From positions 1-64,000 of the forward strand of contig JAJFBE010000009.1 of the NCBI GenBank assembly GCA_020697255.1: a stretch of 64,000 nt of DNA, in the 5' to 3' direction. Each line of letters begins with the position of its first letter. Within the stretch, counting starts at the first letter, position 1. Below are positions 25,725 to 34,524 of this stretch, piece by piece. Under the pieces are notes generated by a model. That model did no database searches, had not been told where the DNA came from, and saw only the letters and a program-made list of their open reading frames with translations. The DNA is from Burkholderiales bacterium (GTDB lineage Bacteria > Pseudomonadota > Gammaproteobacteria > Burkholderiales > UBA11063). A program made the translations under genes and the position numbers.

Positions 25725-26261
25725 ATGATAAATAAAAAATGGTTCTTATACGGTATGGTTATTATGACCTATTGTATACCGGTTGTATCTTACGCCGGGG
25801 TAAGCTCGGATGAAAGTAAACCAATCCAAATTGAGGCTGATCATGCAACACTTGATCAAAAACAAATGGTGACTGTATTTTCCGGCAGGGTAGTGATTAC
25901 CCATGGAACGCTGGTGGTACATGCAAATCAAGGTACAGCTACTCAGGATAGTGGAGGGGATAAAACCTTGCTATTAACAGGTAATCCGGTTACATTTGTA
26001 CAAAAGGCAGATGATGGAGAATTAATTGAAGGCCAAGGCAATAGATTTGATTATAATACAAAAACTAGTTTAGCTATATTATCCGGCAGAGCTCGGGTAA
26101 AAAAAGGTAAGAATCTGATAGTTGGGGATACGCTTACTTATAATACAAAAACTCTTGTGTATAGTGCGGCTGCAGCTCCGGCTAATGGGGTAAAACCTGG
26201 CAAAACCAGTGGTCGTATAACGGTTATTTTGGATGGACAAAATGGAGCAGTCAAAAAATAG
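25725..26261 (+). CDS. lptA: LPS transport periplasmic protein LptA
   Basis: This 178-residue protein forms the periplasmic bridge for LPS. A signal peptide is cleaved near SYA-GV (about residue 24). The mature OstA-like beta-jellyroll starts with KPIQIEADHATLDQKQMVTVFSG and includes RFDYNTKTSLAILSGRARVK, close to the pattern in E. coli LptA. Its 3' end overlaps the lptB start by up to 29 bases. Confidence 0.94.
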   Translation: MINKKWFLYGMVIMTYCIPVVSYAGVSSDESKPIQIEADHATLDQKQMVTVFSGRVVITHGTLVVHANQGTATQDSGGDKTLLLTGNPVTFVQKADDGELIEGQGNRFDYNTKTSLAILSGRARVKKGKNLIVGDTLTYNTKTLVYSAAAAPANGVKPGKTSGRITVILDGQNGAVKK

Positions 26262-26979
26262 TATTTTAGATGTTAAGCATTTAAAAAAACAATTTAAAAA
26301 TCGTGTTGTAGTTAAAGATGTCTCCTTTCATGTTGAAAGTAGTGAGGTTATTGGGCTATTAGGTCCTAATGGAGCAGGGAAAACAACCAGCTTTTATATG
26401 GTTGCCGGGCTTTTAGCCAGTGATGGCGGAGATATTTATCTTGATGGTGTAAATATTAAAAGCATGCCGATTCACAAGCGTGCAGAGTTAGGGCTTGGGT
26501 ATTTACCGCAGGAAGCTTCAATTTTCAGGCAGATGACGGTTGCCGAAAATGTACAGGCAATTTTGGAACTGAAAAACATGAGTAAAAAAGAAATGAAAAA
26601 AGAAATTGACCGGCTTTTATCTTCATTAAATATAGAACATCTACGCGATGTGAATGCAATGGCTTTATCCGGAGGTGAGAGAAGAAGGTGCGAAATTGCT
26701 CGGGCACTAGCCAATTCACCACGGTTTATTTTATTAGATGAGCCATTTGCCGGGGTAGATCCAATAGCGGTAAACGATATCCAAAAAGTAGTTACCTTTT
26801 TAAAAGACATGGGGATTGGGGTAATTATTACTGACCATAATGTACGTGAAACATTACGAATTTGTGATCGTGGTTATATAATTAGCGAGGGTAATGTTTT
26901 AGCAAGTGGTGTGCCGGATGAGTTGGTGAATAATCCGAGAGTTAAAGAAGTATACTTAGGTGAGAATTTTACATTGTAG
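26233..26979 (+). CDS. lptB: LPS export ABC transporter ATPase LptB
   Basis: The 248-residue ATPase powers LPS extraction from the inner membrane with LptFG. Walker A is GLLGPNGAGKTT, the Q-loop region is GLGYLPQEASIFRQMT, the signature is LSGGERRRCEIARAL, and Walker B is FILLDEPFAGVDP with the switch His in ITDHNVRETL. Two starts are possible: ATG 26233 and ATG 26242; neither has a strong binding site and both lie inside lptA, so coupling is likely. lptF and lptG are not in the window. Confidence 0.96.
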   Translation: MDKMEQSKNSILDVKHLKKQFKNRVVVKDVSFHVESSEVIGLLGPNGAGKTTSFYMVAGLLASDGGDIYLDGVNIKSMPIHKRAELGLGYLPQEASIFRQMTVAENVQAILELKNMSKKEMKKEIDRLLSSLNIEHLRDVNAMALSGGERRRCEIARALANSPRFILLDEPFAGVDPIAVNDIQKVVTFLKDMGIGVIITDHNVRETLRICDRGYIISEGNVLASGVPDELVNNPRVKEVYLGENFTL

Positions 26980-27035
26980 ATACTGCCACCTGTAAATTAT
27001 AGGAAAGAAGCGATGTGCAATATTGGAGCTTTAAT

Positions 27036-27839
27036 ATGAAAGAATATAAACTAGCTGTTGTGGGGAATCCTATAGAGCATAGTCTGTCACCGGTGATATT
27101 TAAATTATTTGCTAAACAGTTTAATGTAGAGCTTAGTTATAATAAAATGTTGGCCCAAGATGCGGCCGATTTTAAGTTAAAGGTTAATGATTTTTTTAAA
27201 TGTGGTGGTTTGGCACTTAATGTTACTAGTCCATTTAAAAATGATGCATACGAAATTGCTTTGCATAAAACAAGTAGAGCAAATTTTTGCAAGGCAGCCA
27301 ACTTTATCCGTATGGAAAAAGATAAATTACTTGCTGATACGACTGATGGAATCGGATTGGTTGAAGATATAACCGGGAATAAAAAATTTAAAATATCTGG
27401 CAAAAAAATCCTGGTTTTAGGTAGTGGGTTTGTTTTAGATTCCATCTTGTTAGACCTTATCGCACATAACCCATCTCAAATTAACATCTTAGCTAGAAAT
27501 ACTGATCGGATAGATTATTTATCCAAAAAATTTGCAACAGATGTTTTTGATCCAATTACCTATTACGATATTATATTTAACTCAACTCCAAATACAGCTG
27601 ACAATTCACTATTCTCCCAGGTCAAATGTTTAAGCAATGATGCGCTATGTTATGACCTGACTTATAATAAGGAAAGCTTGTTTTTAGCTAGTATGAAAAA
27701 GCAAAATACTACTGTAAATTGCTATAATGGCTTAGGTATGTTAGTTGAACAGGCGAAAATTGCATTTATGACTTTATTTGACTATATTCCGGATACTGCA
27801 ATAGTATTACGCGAATTAGCGGTTATGGGTTATAAGTAA
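27036..27839 (+). CDS. aroE: Shikimate dehydrogenase
   Basis: The 267-residue enzyme reduces 3-dehydroshikimate to shikimate in aromatic amino acid synthesis. The substrate site is NPIEHSLSPVIF, the catalytic Lys lies in NVTSPFKNDA and the catalytic Asp in DTTDGIGLVED; the NADP-binding segment is ILVLGSGFVLDSIL. The third glycine of the usual GAGGA motif is less conserved, but the fold looks complete. The ATG at 27036 has GGAG eight bases upstream; a GTG at 27015 is less likely. Confidence 0.92.
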   Translation: MKEYKLAVVGNPIEHSLSPVIFKLFAKQFNVELSYNKMLAQDAADFKLKVNDFFKCGGLALNVTSPFKNDAYEIALHKTSRANFCKAANFIRMEKDKLLADTTDGIGLVEDITGNKKFKISGKKILVLGSGFVLDSILLDLIAHNPSQINILARNTDRIDYLSKKFATDVFDPITYYDIIFNSTPNTADNSLFSQVKCLSNDALCYDLTYNKESLFLASMKKQNTTVNCYNGLGMLVEQAKIAFMTLFDYIPDTAIVLRELAVMGYK

Positions 27840-27842
27840 GTC

Positions 27843-28859
27843 ATGCATGATTATATCCAGTTATTGCTAAGCTTAATATTTATAGTAGTTGCATCTTCGG
27901 TATTTTGTAATGCATTAGAGCACCTTGGGGAAAAGCTTGGTGTTTCGGCTGGTGTTACAGGCTCTATATTTGCTGCAATCGGGACTGCGTTGCCAGAGAC
28001 CATAATACCAATTTTAGCTATTTATACTGCAAATGGTAATTCGGTTAATAATGAAATTGGGGTTGGGGCTATTTTAGGCGCACCATTAATGTTATCTACA
28101 TTATCTGTATTTGTAATGGCGTTGTCGGTAAATACCAAGAGAGGATTTACAGGGGCAATCAGACCGGAATCAGGTGGTCTGGAGCGGGATTTACTCTTTT
28201 TTCTGGCAAGTTTTATGCTAGCCTTTATTTGTGCAATTATTCCAATAAATTCCTTATCCTGGTTTATTAATCCTGCGATAGCTACCTTATTAGTTGGCAG
28301 TTATTTTCTTTATATTTTGCTGACAGTTAAGAGTTCGGCAAAGCTTGCCAAGAGCGGCCACGGGACGGTGGCCGATGAAAAGTTGTATCTAACTTTTATC
28401 CGTTTTAAAGTGAATCATATAACTATTATACTGCAGTTATTTCTAGGGTTAGCATTACTGATTTATTGTGCAGATATGTTTATTGATGCAGTAAAAAGTA
28501 TTGCCTTTGCCAATAAATTTTCACCATTTTTACTTTCATTAATTATTATTCCGATTGCAACGGAGTTACCGGAAAAGATCAATAGTCTTCTTTGGCTACG
28601 TAGAGGCAAAGATACCCAGGCAATGGGTAATATAACCGGGGCTATGGTGTTTCAGGGCTCGCTACTGCCGGCTATTGGGATATTATTTGCAAACTGGCAT
28701 CTGGAGAGCAAAATACCTGCGATAAATATTGCGATTACATTATTTGCAACGTTATGGATATACTTTAATCTAAAGCGTGGTGGACTAAAAGTTTGGCACT
28801 TTTTTATAAATGGCCTACTGTATATGTTAAACATCTTCATTTTAATTTCTTTAAGATAA
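27843..28859 (+). CDS. CaCA-family sodium/calcium exchanger-like protein (YrbG-like)
   Basis: The 338-residue inner-membrane protein has about ten hydrophobic helices in two inverted halves. The alpha-1 repeat is GSIFAAIGTALPETIIP with GVGAILGAPLML, and the alpha-2 repeat is IIPIATELPEKINSLLW with GNITGAMVFQGSLLPAIGI; both hold the acidic ion-binding residues. In E. coli the related yrbG stands at the head of the yrbG-kdsD-kdsC-lptCAB cluster; here the exchanger gene is at the far end, 3 bases after aroE. The ion is not certain. Confidence 0.88.
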   Translation: MHDYIQLLLSLIFIVVASSVFCNALEHLGEKLGVSAGVTGSIFAAIGTALPETIIPILAIYTANGNSVNNEIGVGAILGAPLMLSTLSVFVMALSVNTKRGFTGAIRPESGGLERDLLFFLASFMLAFICAIIPINSLSWFINPAIATLLVGSYFLYILLTVKSSAKLAKSGHGTVADEKLYLTFIRFKVNHITIILQLFLGLALLIYCADMFIDAVKSIAFANKFSPFLLSLIIIPIATELPEKINSLLWLRRGKDTQAMGNITGAMVFQGSLLPAIGILFANWHLESKIPAINIAITLFATLWIYFNLKRGGLKVWHFFINGLLYMLNIFILISLR

Positions 28860-28915
28860 ATTAATCCACTACTTTACAGTTTGGTAGCTATAAAAAAGAC
28901 TGCAGGCTAAGGGTA

Positions 28916-29025
28916 TAGGTAGGTGAGCCTGACCCTTGGCACTTACTAATAATGCATATGGCTGCTTCGTTCCCGACCTGACCAGGTTTTGCACATAGTA
29001 ATGCAAGGAGACCCACCATTGAGTA
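28916..29025 (-). ncRNA. ffs: 4.5S RNA (signal recognition particle RNA)
   Basis: The minus strand contains ACCTGGTCAGGTCGGGAACG followed by AAGCAGCC, the conserved domain IV of bacterial SRP RNA that binds Ffh. The GGAA tetraloop is closed by a G-C pair where E. coli has C-G, with compensating change. The flanking arms GGTGGGTCTCCTTGCA and TGCCAAGGGTCAGGCTCACC form the long outer helix. The ends are estimated from the helix and the promoter at 29033-29038; a CTTTTTT run follows on the 3' side. Confidence 0.93.
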
Positions 29026-29032
29026 GGGGGCT

Positions 29033-29038
29033 ATTATA
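29033..29038 (-). promoter_or_regulatory. -10 box of ffs
   Basis: On the minus strand TATAAT lies about 8-9 bases upstream of the expected 5' end of 4.5S RNA. No clear consensus -35 is visible. Confidence 0.5.
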
Positions 29039-29087
29039 GCTTAAAATAATGGATGAAAGTGAATGTTTTTATTATGCGGCTGTATTT

Positions 29088-29381
29088 TCAGTCAACACCT
29101 CTTCCATGTAATAGCTCTTGCCCTAAGGGAGATCCCCATACGCAGTATTCATTATGAGAGCAATACGTACCATCTAGAGCTTTGTCGTTGGCGGCTTCTA
29201 AAGTAACAGATTTTTCAGGTTTATTATTAATATTACTTTGTATATGTGGTGTAACAGGCGTAGTTATACCATTATTACTCTTACTACTGCTGTTTGTATC
29301 AATGCATCCGTATAATGTAGCGCATAGCGTGATTAATGCTAGATATTTTTTTGGCTGGGAATCAGTGTGGTTTTGATTCAT
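29088..29381 (-). CDS. Small lipoprotein of unknown function
   Basis: The 97-residue product has a lipobox TLYGC with Cys26 after a hydrophobic stretch (YLALITLCATL). The mature part begins with a Ser/Asn-rich linker and ends with a short region containing two further cysteines (GTYCSHNEYCVWG), probably disulphide-bonded. A perfect hairpin at 29393-29418 precedes the gene. No family is recognised; its place between ybaB and ffs, where recR often follows ybaB, is unusual. Confidence 0.6.
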   Translation of the reverse strand: MNQNHTDSQPKKYLALITLCATLYGCIDTNSSSKSNNGITTPVTPHIQSNINNKPEKSVTLEAANDKALDGTYCSHNEYCVWGSPLGQELLHGRGVD

Positions 29382-29392
29382 TTTGCTGCTTT

Positions 29393-29418
29393 GGTGTACT
29401 CAAACCCTTGAGTACACC
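29393..29418. promoter_or_regulatory. Perfect 11-bp hairpin between ybaB and the small lipoprotein gene
   Basis: GGTGTACTCAA and its exact complement TTGAGTACACC are separated by four bases. On either strand no U-run follows, so it is not a classical terminator. It lies 12 bases upstream of the lipoprotein start and could be an operator or a structured leader. Confidence 0.5.
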
Positions 29419-29444
29419 TTATATATTTATAGCATACGTTGGAT

Positions 29445-29774
29445 TTAGAATGGCATTTTAAATCCAGCTGGCATACCTGGAATTCCGGCGGTTAGGCCAC
29501 CCATTTTTTCAGCACTCTTGGCTTCGACCTTACGATTGGCATCATTAACTGCAGCTGCAATCAAGTCCTCAAGCATTTCCTTATCATCCATAACCGATGG
29601 ATCAATAGTTACTTTTTTTATATCATGTTTGCCGGTCATAACCACTTTAACCATTCCGGCTCCGCTTTCGCCGTCAATTTCAAGCTTAGCAATTTCTTCT
29701 TGCGCTGACTCCATATTTTTTTGCATTTCCTGAGCTTTTTTCATGAGTCCTGCTAATTGACCTTTGTTAAACAT
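29445..29774 (-). CDS. ybaB: YbaB/EbfC nucleoid-associated protein
   Basis: This 109-residue DNA-binding protein matches the YbaB family over its whole length: an N-terminal helix [22 protein letters not shown], the strand [20 protein letters not shown], the following acidic segment, and a C-terminal [13 protein letters not shown] tail. It binds DNA as a tweezer-like dimer. It lies downstream of dnaX, the standard dnaX-ybaB order. Confidence 0.95.
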   Translation of the reverse strand: MFNKGQLAGLMKKAQEMQKNMESAQEEIAKLEIDGESGAGMVKVVMTGKHDIKKVTIDPSVMDDKEMLEDLIAAAVNDANRKVEAKSAEKMGGLTAGIPGMPAGFKMPF

Positions 29775-29807
29775 AAATTTTTCCTTTCAATAAATGTATA
29801 TCTTTTC

Positions 29808-29894
29808 GTCGTGAGAGTTTTTCCAAAACTCGTGGCGATCTGTATTTAATTAGTAAGATTGCCACACCATTGCGATGCAATGGTTCGCAATGAC
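29808..29894. repeat. Two hairpin repeats of the GTCATTGCGA / GTGGCAATCT family
   Basis: The dnaX-ybaB gap holds two elements. The first (29808-29841) runs GTCGTGAGAG… to …GTGGCGATCT with stem GAGTTTT-TCC-AAAACTC. The second (29856-29894) is inverted and reads, on the minus strand, from GTCATTGCGA to GTGGCAATCT around ACCATTGC-ATC-GCAATGGT. Ends are conserved and stems differ, as in the copy at 591-627. Confidence 0.7.
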
Positions 29895-29916
29895 GGTAAT
29901 CATATTTAATCTTGAA

Positions 29917-31590
29917 TTATTCCACTGGTTTTATGCTGCCAGGCACGATAGTTGCAGAAAATAACTGCTGTATCTGTACCAGATTTGCATCATTTTTTAT
30001 TGCATCTTCTGCAATTTTTTGTTTTTCTGCTAGTTCAATATAGCGTTTTTCTTTAAGCGTAGTATCTACATTACCAGAAAACTCAAGGTTAAATGTAACT
30101 GGATAGCCAAAATGTTCACTAAATGTTTTGCTGATACTAGCAATTATATTTACGTTAACAGCACTTTCATATTTATTATCTACAGTAATATTAAATTGTT
30201 TATTATTATATGAGTTAAATTTTGCATTTGCAAGTACTGGGTGAATGGCTTTATCTAGTTTATTTTCCAGCTCTTCAATTAATCCAATCCAGTTACCATC
30301 AAAAGATTTAACTTCCACATTAATGTTAGCAACAACTGCAGGATTTGGTGCAGGTGCAGCCTCTTCCTTTTTCTGATTAGTCTCAGGAGCTCTAGTAACT
30401 AATACAGGCTTAATCTCTTGTGTTACTGCTGGAGATTGCATAGAAGATGAAATTGCTGTTTCAGAAGATGTAGTCTGTTTTGTTTTTACAGAAGAGGTAT
30501 TAAGAATTAGCTGTTTTTCAGTATTATTGCCTAGGGTAAAAGCAATCATGCGTAATAACGTCATAACAAACACCTGGAATTTGTTATTACCTTTTACTAT
30601 TTGCTCTAAACCCAGATTAGTTATTTCAAAATATAGTTGTACATCATTAATACTAAAAGAACCGGCATATTGTTTTAGTTTTTCATTTTGTAAGCCGCCA
30701 AGTTGTACCAGGCTTATATTGCATAGTATTTGGTTTAGTTTAAGTAATACATTTTCCAGATCATGTCCATGGTTATAAATATTATTAGCAACTATAGTTA
30801 GTTTATTACTATCTTGTTCAAGTATAGCATCTAATAAGTTATATATAAAATCATCATCACTAATACCCAACATACTTTTTATGTCATTTAAATTAATTTT
30901 ATTATTGGTATAAGCAATTGCCTGATCGGTAATAGATAACGCATCACGCATACTGCCGTGTGCGGCATGGGCTATAATGTCCAGAGCTGTATCTTCAAAA
31001 ACGACATTTTCTTGGTTTAACACTATGGCTAAATGTGCAGCTATCTCAGGAGGTAGGAGGTTACGTAGTTTTAATTGTAAACAACGTGATAATATGGTGA
31101 CCGGGACTTTTTGCACATCGGTAGTTGCTAAGACAAATATTGCATGAAGCGGTGGCTCCTCCAGGGTTTTTAGCATAGCATTAAATGCTGATTTGGAGAG
31201 CATATGTACTTCATCAATAATGTAGACTTTGTATTTACCCAAGGTTGGGGCATACGCAGCATTATCAATCAGTTCGCGAATATTATCTACACCGGTATTT
31301 GAGGCTGCATCAATTTCTATTACATCAACAAAGCTACCTTTATCGATATCCTGGCAGTTTTCACAAACACCGCACGGCTCATTTAGCTGTAGATTTGTAC
31401 AGTTTAATGCCCGGGCAATTATTCTGGCAATAGTGGTTTTACCAACACCACGGGTACCGGTTAGCAGGTATGCGTGGTGTAGACGCCCATTTTGTAGGAT
31501 ATTATTTAGTACGGTAACTGCAGTTTGCTGACCGATTAAATCGGAAAACTTTTTAGGGCGCCATTTGCGGGCAAGAACAGTATGCACCAT
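29917..31590 (-). CDS. dnaX: DNA polymerase III subunit gamma/tau
   Basis: The 557-residue protein is the clamp-loader motor of the replicase. Walker A is GTRGVGKTT (residues 45-53), four zinc-binding cysteines follow (CTNLQLNEPCGVCENC), Walker B is VYIIDEVHML, and the sensor motif is TILSRC. The middle is the gamma C-terminal collar; a Pro/Ala/Thr-rich linker (about 370-430) leads to a tau-specific region of about 125 residues. A GAAAAAG heptamer at 30373-30367 lies in the linker in the frame G-AAA-AAG, and a -1 shift would end after about 14 codons. The ATG at 31590 gives the usual N-terminus; a TTG at 31608 is possible. Confidence 0.95.
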   Translation of the reverse strand: MVHTVLARKWRPKKFSDLIGQQTAVTVLNNILQNGRLHHAYLLTGTRGVGKTTIARIIARALNCTNLQLNEPCGVCENCQDIDKGSFVDVIEIDAASNTGVDNIRELIDNAAYAPTLGKYKVYIIDEVHMLSKSAFNAMLKTLEEPPLHAIFVLATTDVQKVPVTILSRCLQLKLRNLLPPEIAAHLAIVLNQENVVFEDTALDIIAHAAHGSMRDALSITDQAIAYTNNKINLNDIKSMLGISDDDFIYNLLDAILEQDSNKLTIVANNIYNHGHDLENVLLKLNQILCNISLVQLGGLQNEKLKQYAGSFSINDVQLYFEITNLGLEQIVKGNNKFQVFVMTLLRMIAFTLGNNTEKQLILNTSSVKTKQTTSSETAISSSMQSPAVTQEIKPVLVTRAPETNQKKEEAAPAPNPAVVANINVEVKSFDGNWIGLIEELENKLDKAIHPVLANAKFNSYNNKQFNITVDNKYESAVNVNIIASISKTFSEHFGYPVTFNLEFSGNVDTTLKEKRYIELAEKQKIAEDAIKNDANLVQIQQLFSATIVPGSIKPVE

Positions 31591-31670
31591 AGGTATACTT
31601 GCATCCAAAATATATTAAATCATATTGAATTTGTATTTTACCATATTGCTGGCATATTACATATGAAATA

Positions 31671-31679
31671 TGTTATAAT
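31671..31679 (+). promoter_or_regulatory. Extended -10 promoter of rpsT
   Basis: TGT-TATAAT matches the extended -10 consensus and lies about 100 bases upstream of the rpsT start, leaving a leader of about 95 bases. Confidence 0.5.
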
Positions 31680-31782
31680 AACGCCAATAGTGTCTTAAAG
31701 CATAGCTTTGCATATCTACCCCTCATAGATAACTGCATAAAAAGCTATATTTATATTATATAGAAAATAAGGATCATTTAAA

Positions 31783-32049
31783 ATGGCAAATACTGCACAA
31801 GCAAGAAAAAGAGCACGTCAGGATTTAACTCGTCGCGCAAGAAATTTCGCATATAGAACTGAATTTAGAACTGCAATTAAAAAAGTCTTAAAAGCAATCG
31901 CAGGTGGTGATAAATCTGTAGCTCAGGCTGAGTTTATCAATACCCAGTCAACAATTGATAAAATTGCCCGTAAGGGGATTTTTCATAAGAATAAGGCAGC
32001 CAGGCATAAAAGCCGTTTATCTGCTAAGATAAAAGCTATGACAGCGTAG
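31783..32049 (+). CDS. rpsT: 30S ribosomal protein S20
   Basis: The 88-residue basic protein matches S20: it begins [13 protein letters not shown] and ends with the typical [21 protein letters not shown] region. It binds 16S rRNA early in assembly. It is monocistronic, with a long leader and a strong terminator directly downstream. Confidence 0.97.
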   Translation: MANTAQARKRARQDLTRRARNFAYRTEFRTAIKKVLKAIAGGDKSVAQAEFINTQSTIDKIARKGIFHKNKAARHKSRLSAKIKAMTA

Positions 32050-32073
32050 TTTTTATACTTCTTTATAATAACA

Positions 32074-32100
32074 GCCCCGATCTTTCGGGGTTTATTTTTT
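32074..32100 (+). terminator. Rho-independent terminator of rpsT
   Basis: The GC-rich stem CCCCGA-TCTT-TCGGGG, extended by a G-T pair, is followed by TTTATTTTTT. It lies 25 bases after the rpsT stop. Confidence 0.9.
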
Positions 32101-32126
32101 GTTATATTTCAACTAACTGAATTTTT

Positions 32127-33914
32127 ATGCAAACAATCTCACAACTACTTACGCAAAAATTTACCGATGCCTTTCTTGATGCTGGTATTAATGAAAACAC
32201 CCCAATTATTTTAACAGAAGCATCACGTCCTGAGTTTGGCGATTTCCAGGTAAACGGGGTAATGGCAGCAGCTAAGGTACTCAAAACCAATCCCCGTGAT
32301 TTAGCAACAAAAGTAATAAAGCATCTCGATTTATCCAGTATGGCAGATAAAGTTGAGATAGCTGGCCCGGGTTTTATTAATATAACACTTAATAATGAAT
32401 TTTTGTCAAAATTTTTGGGTGAATTAACACCTCAAAATAAATTTGGGGCTAAACTAGACAAAAGCCAAACAATAGTTGTAGATTTATCTGCGCCTAATTT
32501 GGCTAAGGAAATGCATGTTGGACATTTACGCAGCACCGTGATTGGAGATTCTCTGGCGCGTGTTTTTGCCTACATGGGTAATAATGTCATTCGCCAAAAT
32601 CATGTGGGGGATTGGGGTACTCAATTTGGTATGCTAATAGCTTATATGCAGGAAAAAAATGCAAATACAAATGATCAGGCAGAATCTTTTGCTATCGTAG
32701 ACTTGGAGCAATTTTACCGTGAAGCTAAAATAAAATTTGATGCCGATCCCCAATTTGCTAATAAAGCGCGTGAATATGTAGTCAAATTACAAAGCAGCGA
32801 TAAAACTATATTGCATTATTGGGAATTATTTACTCAAGAATCACAAAAGCATTGTGATTTGATCTATGATAAATTAAAAATAAATTTAGGTAGTAATAAA
32901 AGTGGTGGGCATTATTTTGCCAATGGCCAGGAATATACAGTTTTAAGCCAGTGTGGTGAGAGTTTTTATAATGAACAACTGCCTGATATTATAAATAGGT
33001 TAGAAAAAGCAAATCTAATAACTATCAGTGAAGGTGCTAAATGTGTTTTCTTTGCTCCGGGGGAATTGCCTGGTGGTGAGGATACTCCTTTTATAGTACA
33101 AAAACAAGATGGCGGGTATCTTTATGCCAGTACAGATTTGGCAGCTATTGATTATCGCGTAAACACATTACTTGCTGATAAGATAGTATATGTTGTTGAT
33201 GCAAGGCAATCACTGCACTTTAAGCAATTGTTTATAGTCGGGCGTAAGGCTGGTTTAGCTAAAATGGAGACTGAACTTATCCATAGTGCGTTTGGTACTA
33301 TGATGAATGAAGATGGGCGTCCATTTAAGACCAGGGATGGCGGTACGGTTAAACTGATTGATTTGATTGATGAAGCAATATTAAAAGCAAGCGCATTGGT
33401 TAAAGGATTAAATCCCGATTGGGATGAAAAGTCGAGAAATGAACTGGCAGAAGTTTTGGCAATTAGTGCAGTTAAGTATGCCGATTTGTCCAAAAACAGA
33501 ACCAGCGATTATATTTTTAGTTTTGAAAAAATGTTAGCTTTTGATGGGAATACTGCACCGTACTTGTTATATGCTTATACCCGGATACAAGGGGTATTAC
33601 GTAAAGCAAACGATATTAATCTTAGTCCCGGTACCATTATACCCATAGAATTTAGCGAACATAAATTAGCATTGCATTTAGCCAAATTTTCTGAGACATT
33701 GTTAGCTACTACAAAAGAGTGTTACCCACATTATTTATGTCAGTATTTGTATAATTTATCTGGTTTATTTATGCAGTTTTACGAATTATGCCCAATCCTT
33801 GGGGCAGATAGTCTTTCTAAGCAACAAAGCCGCCTTGGCTTAGCTCTTTTAACTGCACAGATCTTATATGATGGTTTAGATTTATTAGGTATATCAACTG
33901 TAGACAGGATGTAA
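32127..33914 (+). CDS. argS: Arginyl-tRNA synthetase
   Basis: The 595-residue class I synthetase charges tRNA-Arg. The N-terminal Add-1 domain includes RPEFGDFQVNGVMAAAK, the catalytic domain has the HIGH-type motif EMHVGHLRSTVIGD, FKTRDGGTVKLIDLID stands where ArgS enzymes lack a canonical KMSKS, and the C-terminal anticodon-binding domain starts near LAFDGNTAPYLLYAYTRI. It is complete. Confidence 0.97.
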   Translation: MQTISQLLTQKFTDAFLDAGINENTPIILTEASRPEFGDFQVNGVMAAAKVLKTNPRDLATKVIKHLDLSSMADKVEIAGPGFINITLNNEFLSKFLGELTPQNKFGAKLDKSQTIVVDLSAPNLAKEMHVGHLRSTVIGDSLARVFAYMGNNVIRQNHVGDWGTQFGMLIAYMQEKNANTNDQAESFAIVDLEQFYREAKIKFDADPQFANKAREYVVKLQSSDKTILHYWELFTQESQKHCDLIYDKLKINLGSNKSGGHYFANGQEYTVLSQCGESFYNEQLPDIINRLEKANLITISEGAKCVFFAPGELPGGEDTPFIVQKQDGGYLYASTDLAAIDYRVNTLLADKIVYVVDARQSLHFKQLFIVGRKAGLAKMETELIHSAFGTMMNEDGRPFKTRDGGTVKLIDLIDEAILKASALVKGLNPDWDEKSRNELAEVLAISAVKYADLSKNRTSDYIFSFEKMLAFDGNTAPYLLYAYTRIQGVLRKANDINLSPGTIIPIEFSEHKLALHLAKFSETLLATTKECYPHYLCQYLYNLSGLFMQFYELCPILGADSLSKQQSRLGLALLTAQILYDGLDLLGISTVDRM

Positions 33915-33916
33915 CG

Positions 33917-34465
33917 ATGGAGCGTTGCTCATGGTGTTTGGGTCACGATATTTATGAACGCTACCACGATGAAGAGTGGGGTGTGCCATTACATGATGAG
34001 CAAAAGCATTTTGAATTTTTGTTACTTGAAACTATGCAAGCTGGTCTTAGCTGGCTAACTATTTTGCGCCGGCGTGAAAATTATCGTTTAGCTTTTAGTG
34101 GGTTTAATCCAAACATAGTTGCCAAATATTCTCCGGCAAAAATTGAAGAATTAATGCAAGATAGCGGAATTATCCGTAACCGCCTAAAAATTGAATCAGC
34201 CGTAAATAATGCCAAGAAGTTTATTGAAGTACAAAGTGAGTTTGGAAGTTTTGATAAGTATATCTGGGGCTTTACCAACGGAAAAATAGTTAAAAACTCC
34301 TGGAAATCTTTGAGCGAGGTGCCAATAACTAGCGAGTTATCCGATAGTGTAGCAAAAGATTTAAAAAAGCGTGGATTTAAATTTGTCGGTTCAACAACAA
34401 TTTATGCTCATCTGCAGGCAATTGGTGTGGTGAATGATCATTTAGTAAGCTGCTACCGTTATTAG
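33917..34465 (+). CDS. tag: DNA-3-methyladenine glycosylase I
   Basis: This 182-residue HhH-fold enzyme removes 3-methyladenine from DNA. Zinc ligands are in MERCSWCLGHDIYERYHDEEWG (Cys4 and a His near residue 17) and the C-terminal CxxH-like region (HLQAIGVVNDHLVSC). The substrate pocket motif ETMQAGLSWLTILRRRENY and GFKFVGSTTIYAHLQ are intact. It starts two bases after the argS stop, so the two are co-transcribed. Confidence 0.95.
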   Translation: MERCSWCLGHDIYERYHDEEWGVPLHDEQKHFEFLLLETMQAGLSWLTILRRRENYRLAFSGFNPNIVAKYSPAKIEELMQDSGIIRNRLKIESAVNNAKKFIEVQSEFGSFDKYIWGFTNGKIVKNSWKSLSEVPITSELSDSVAKDLKKRGFKFVGSTTIYAHLQAIGVVNDHLVSCYRY

Positions 34466-34524
34466 ATATTAATTTCCGCAAGGCTGCACGCCGCGCAAAA
34501 TACGCCATGCCAGCAAAGTATGTA

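Noticed and set aside
31229-31531. 100-codon open frame opposite dnaX
   Set aside because: It lies fully antisense within the conserved AAA+ region of dnaX; its residue pattern is a shadow of that gene.
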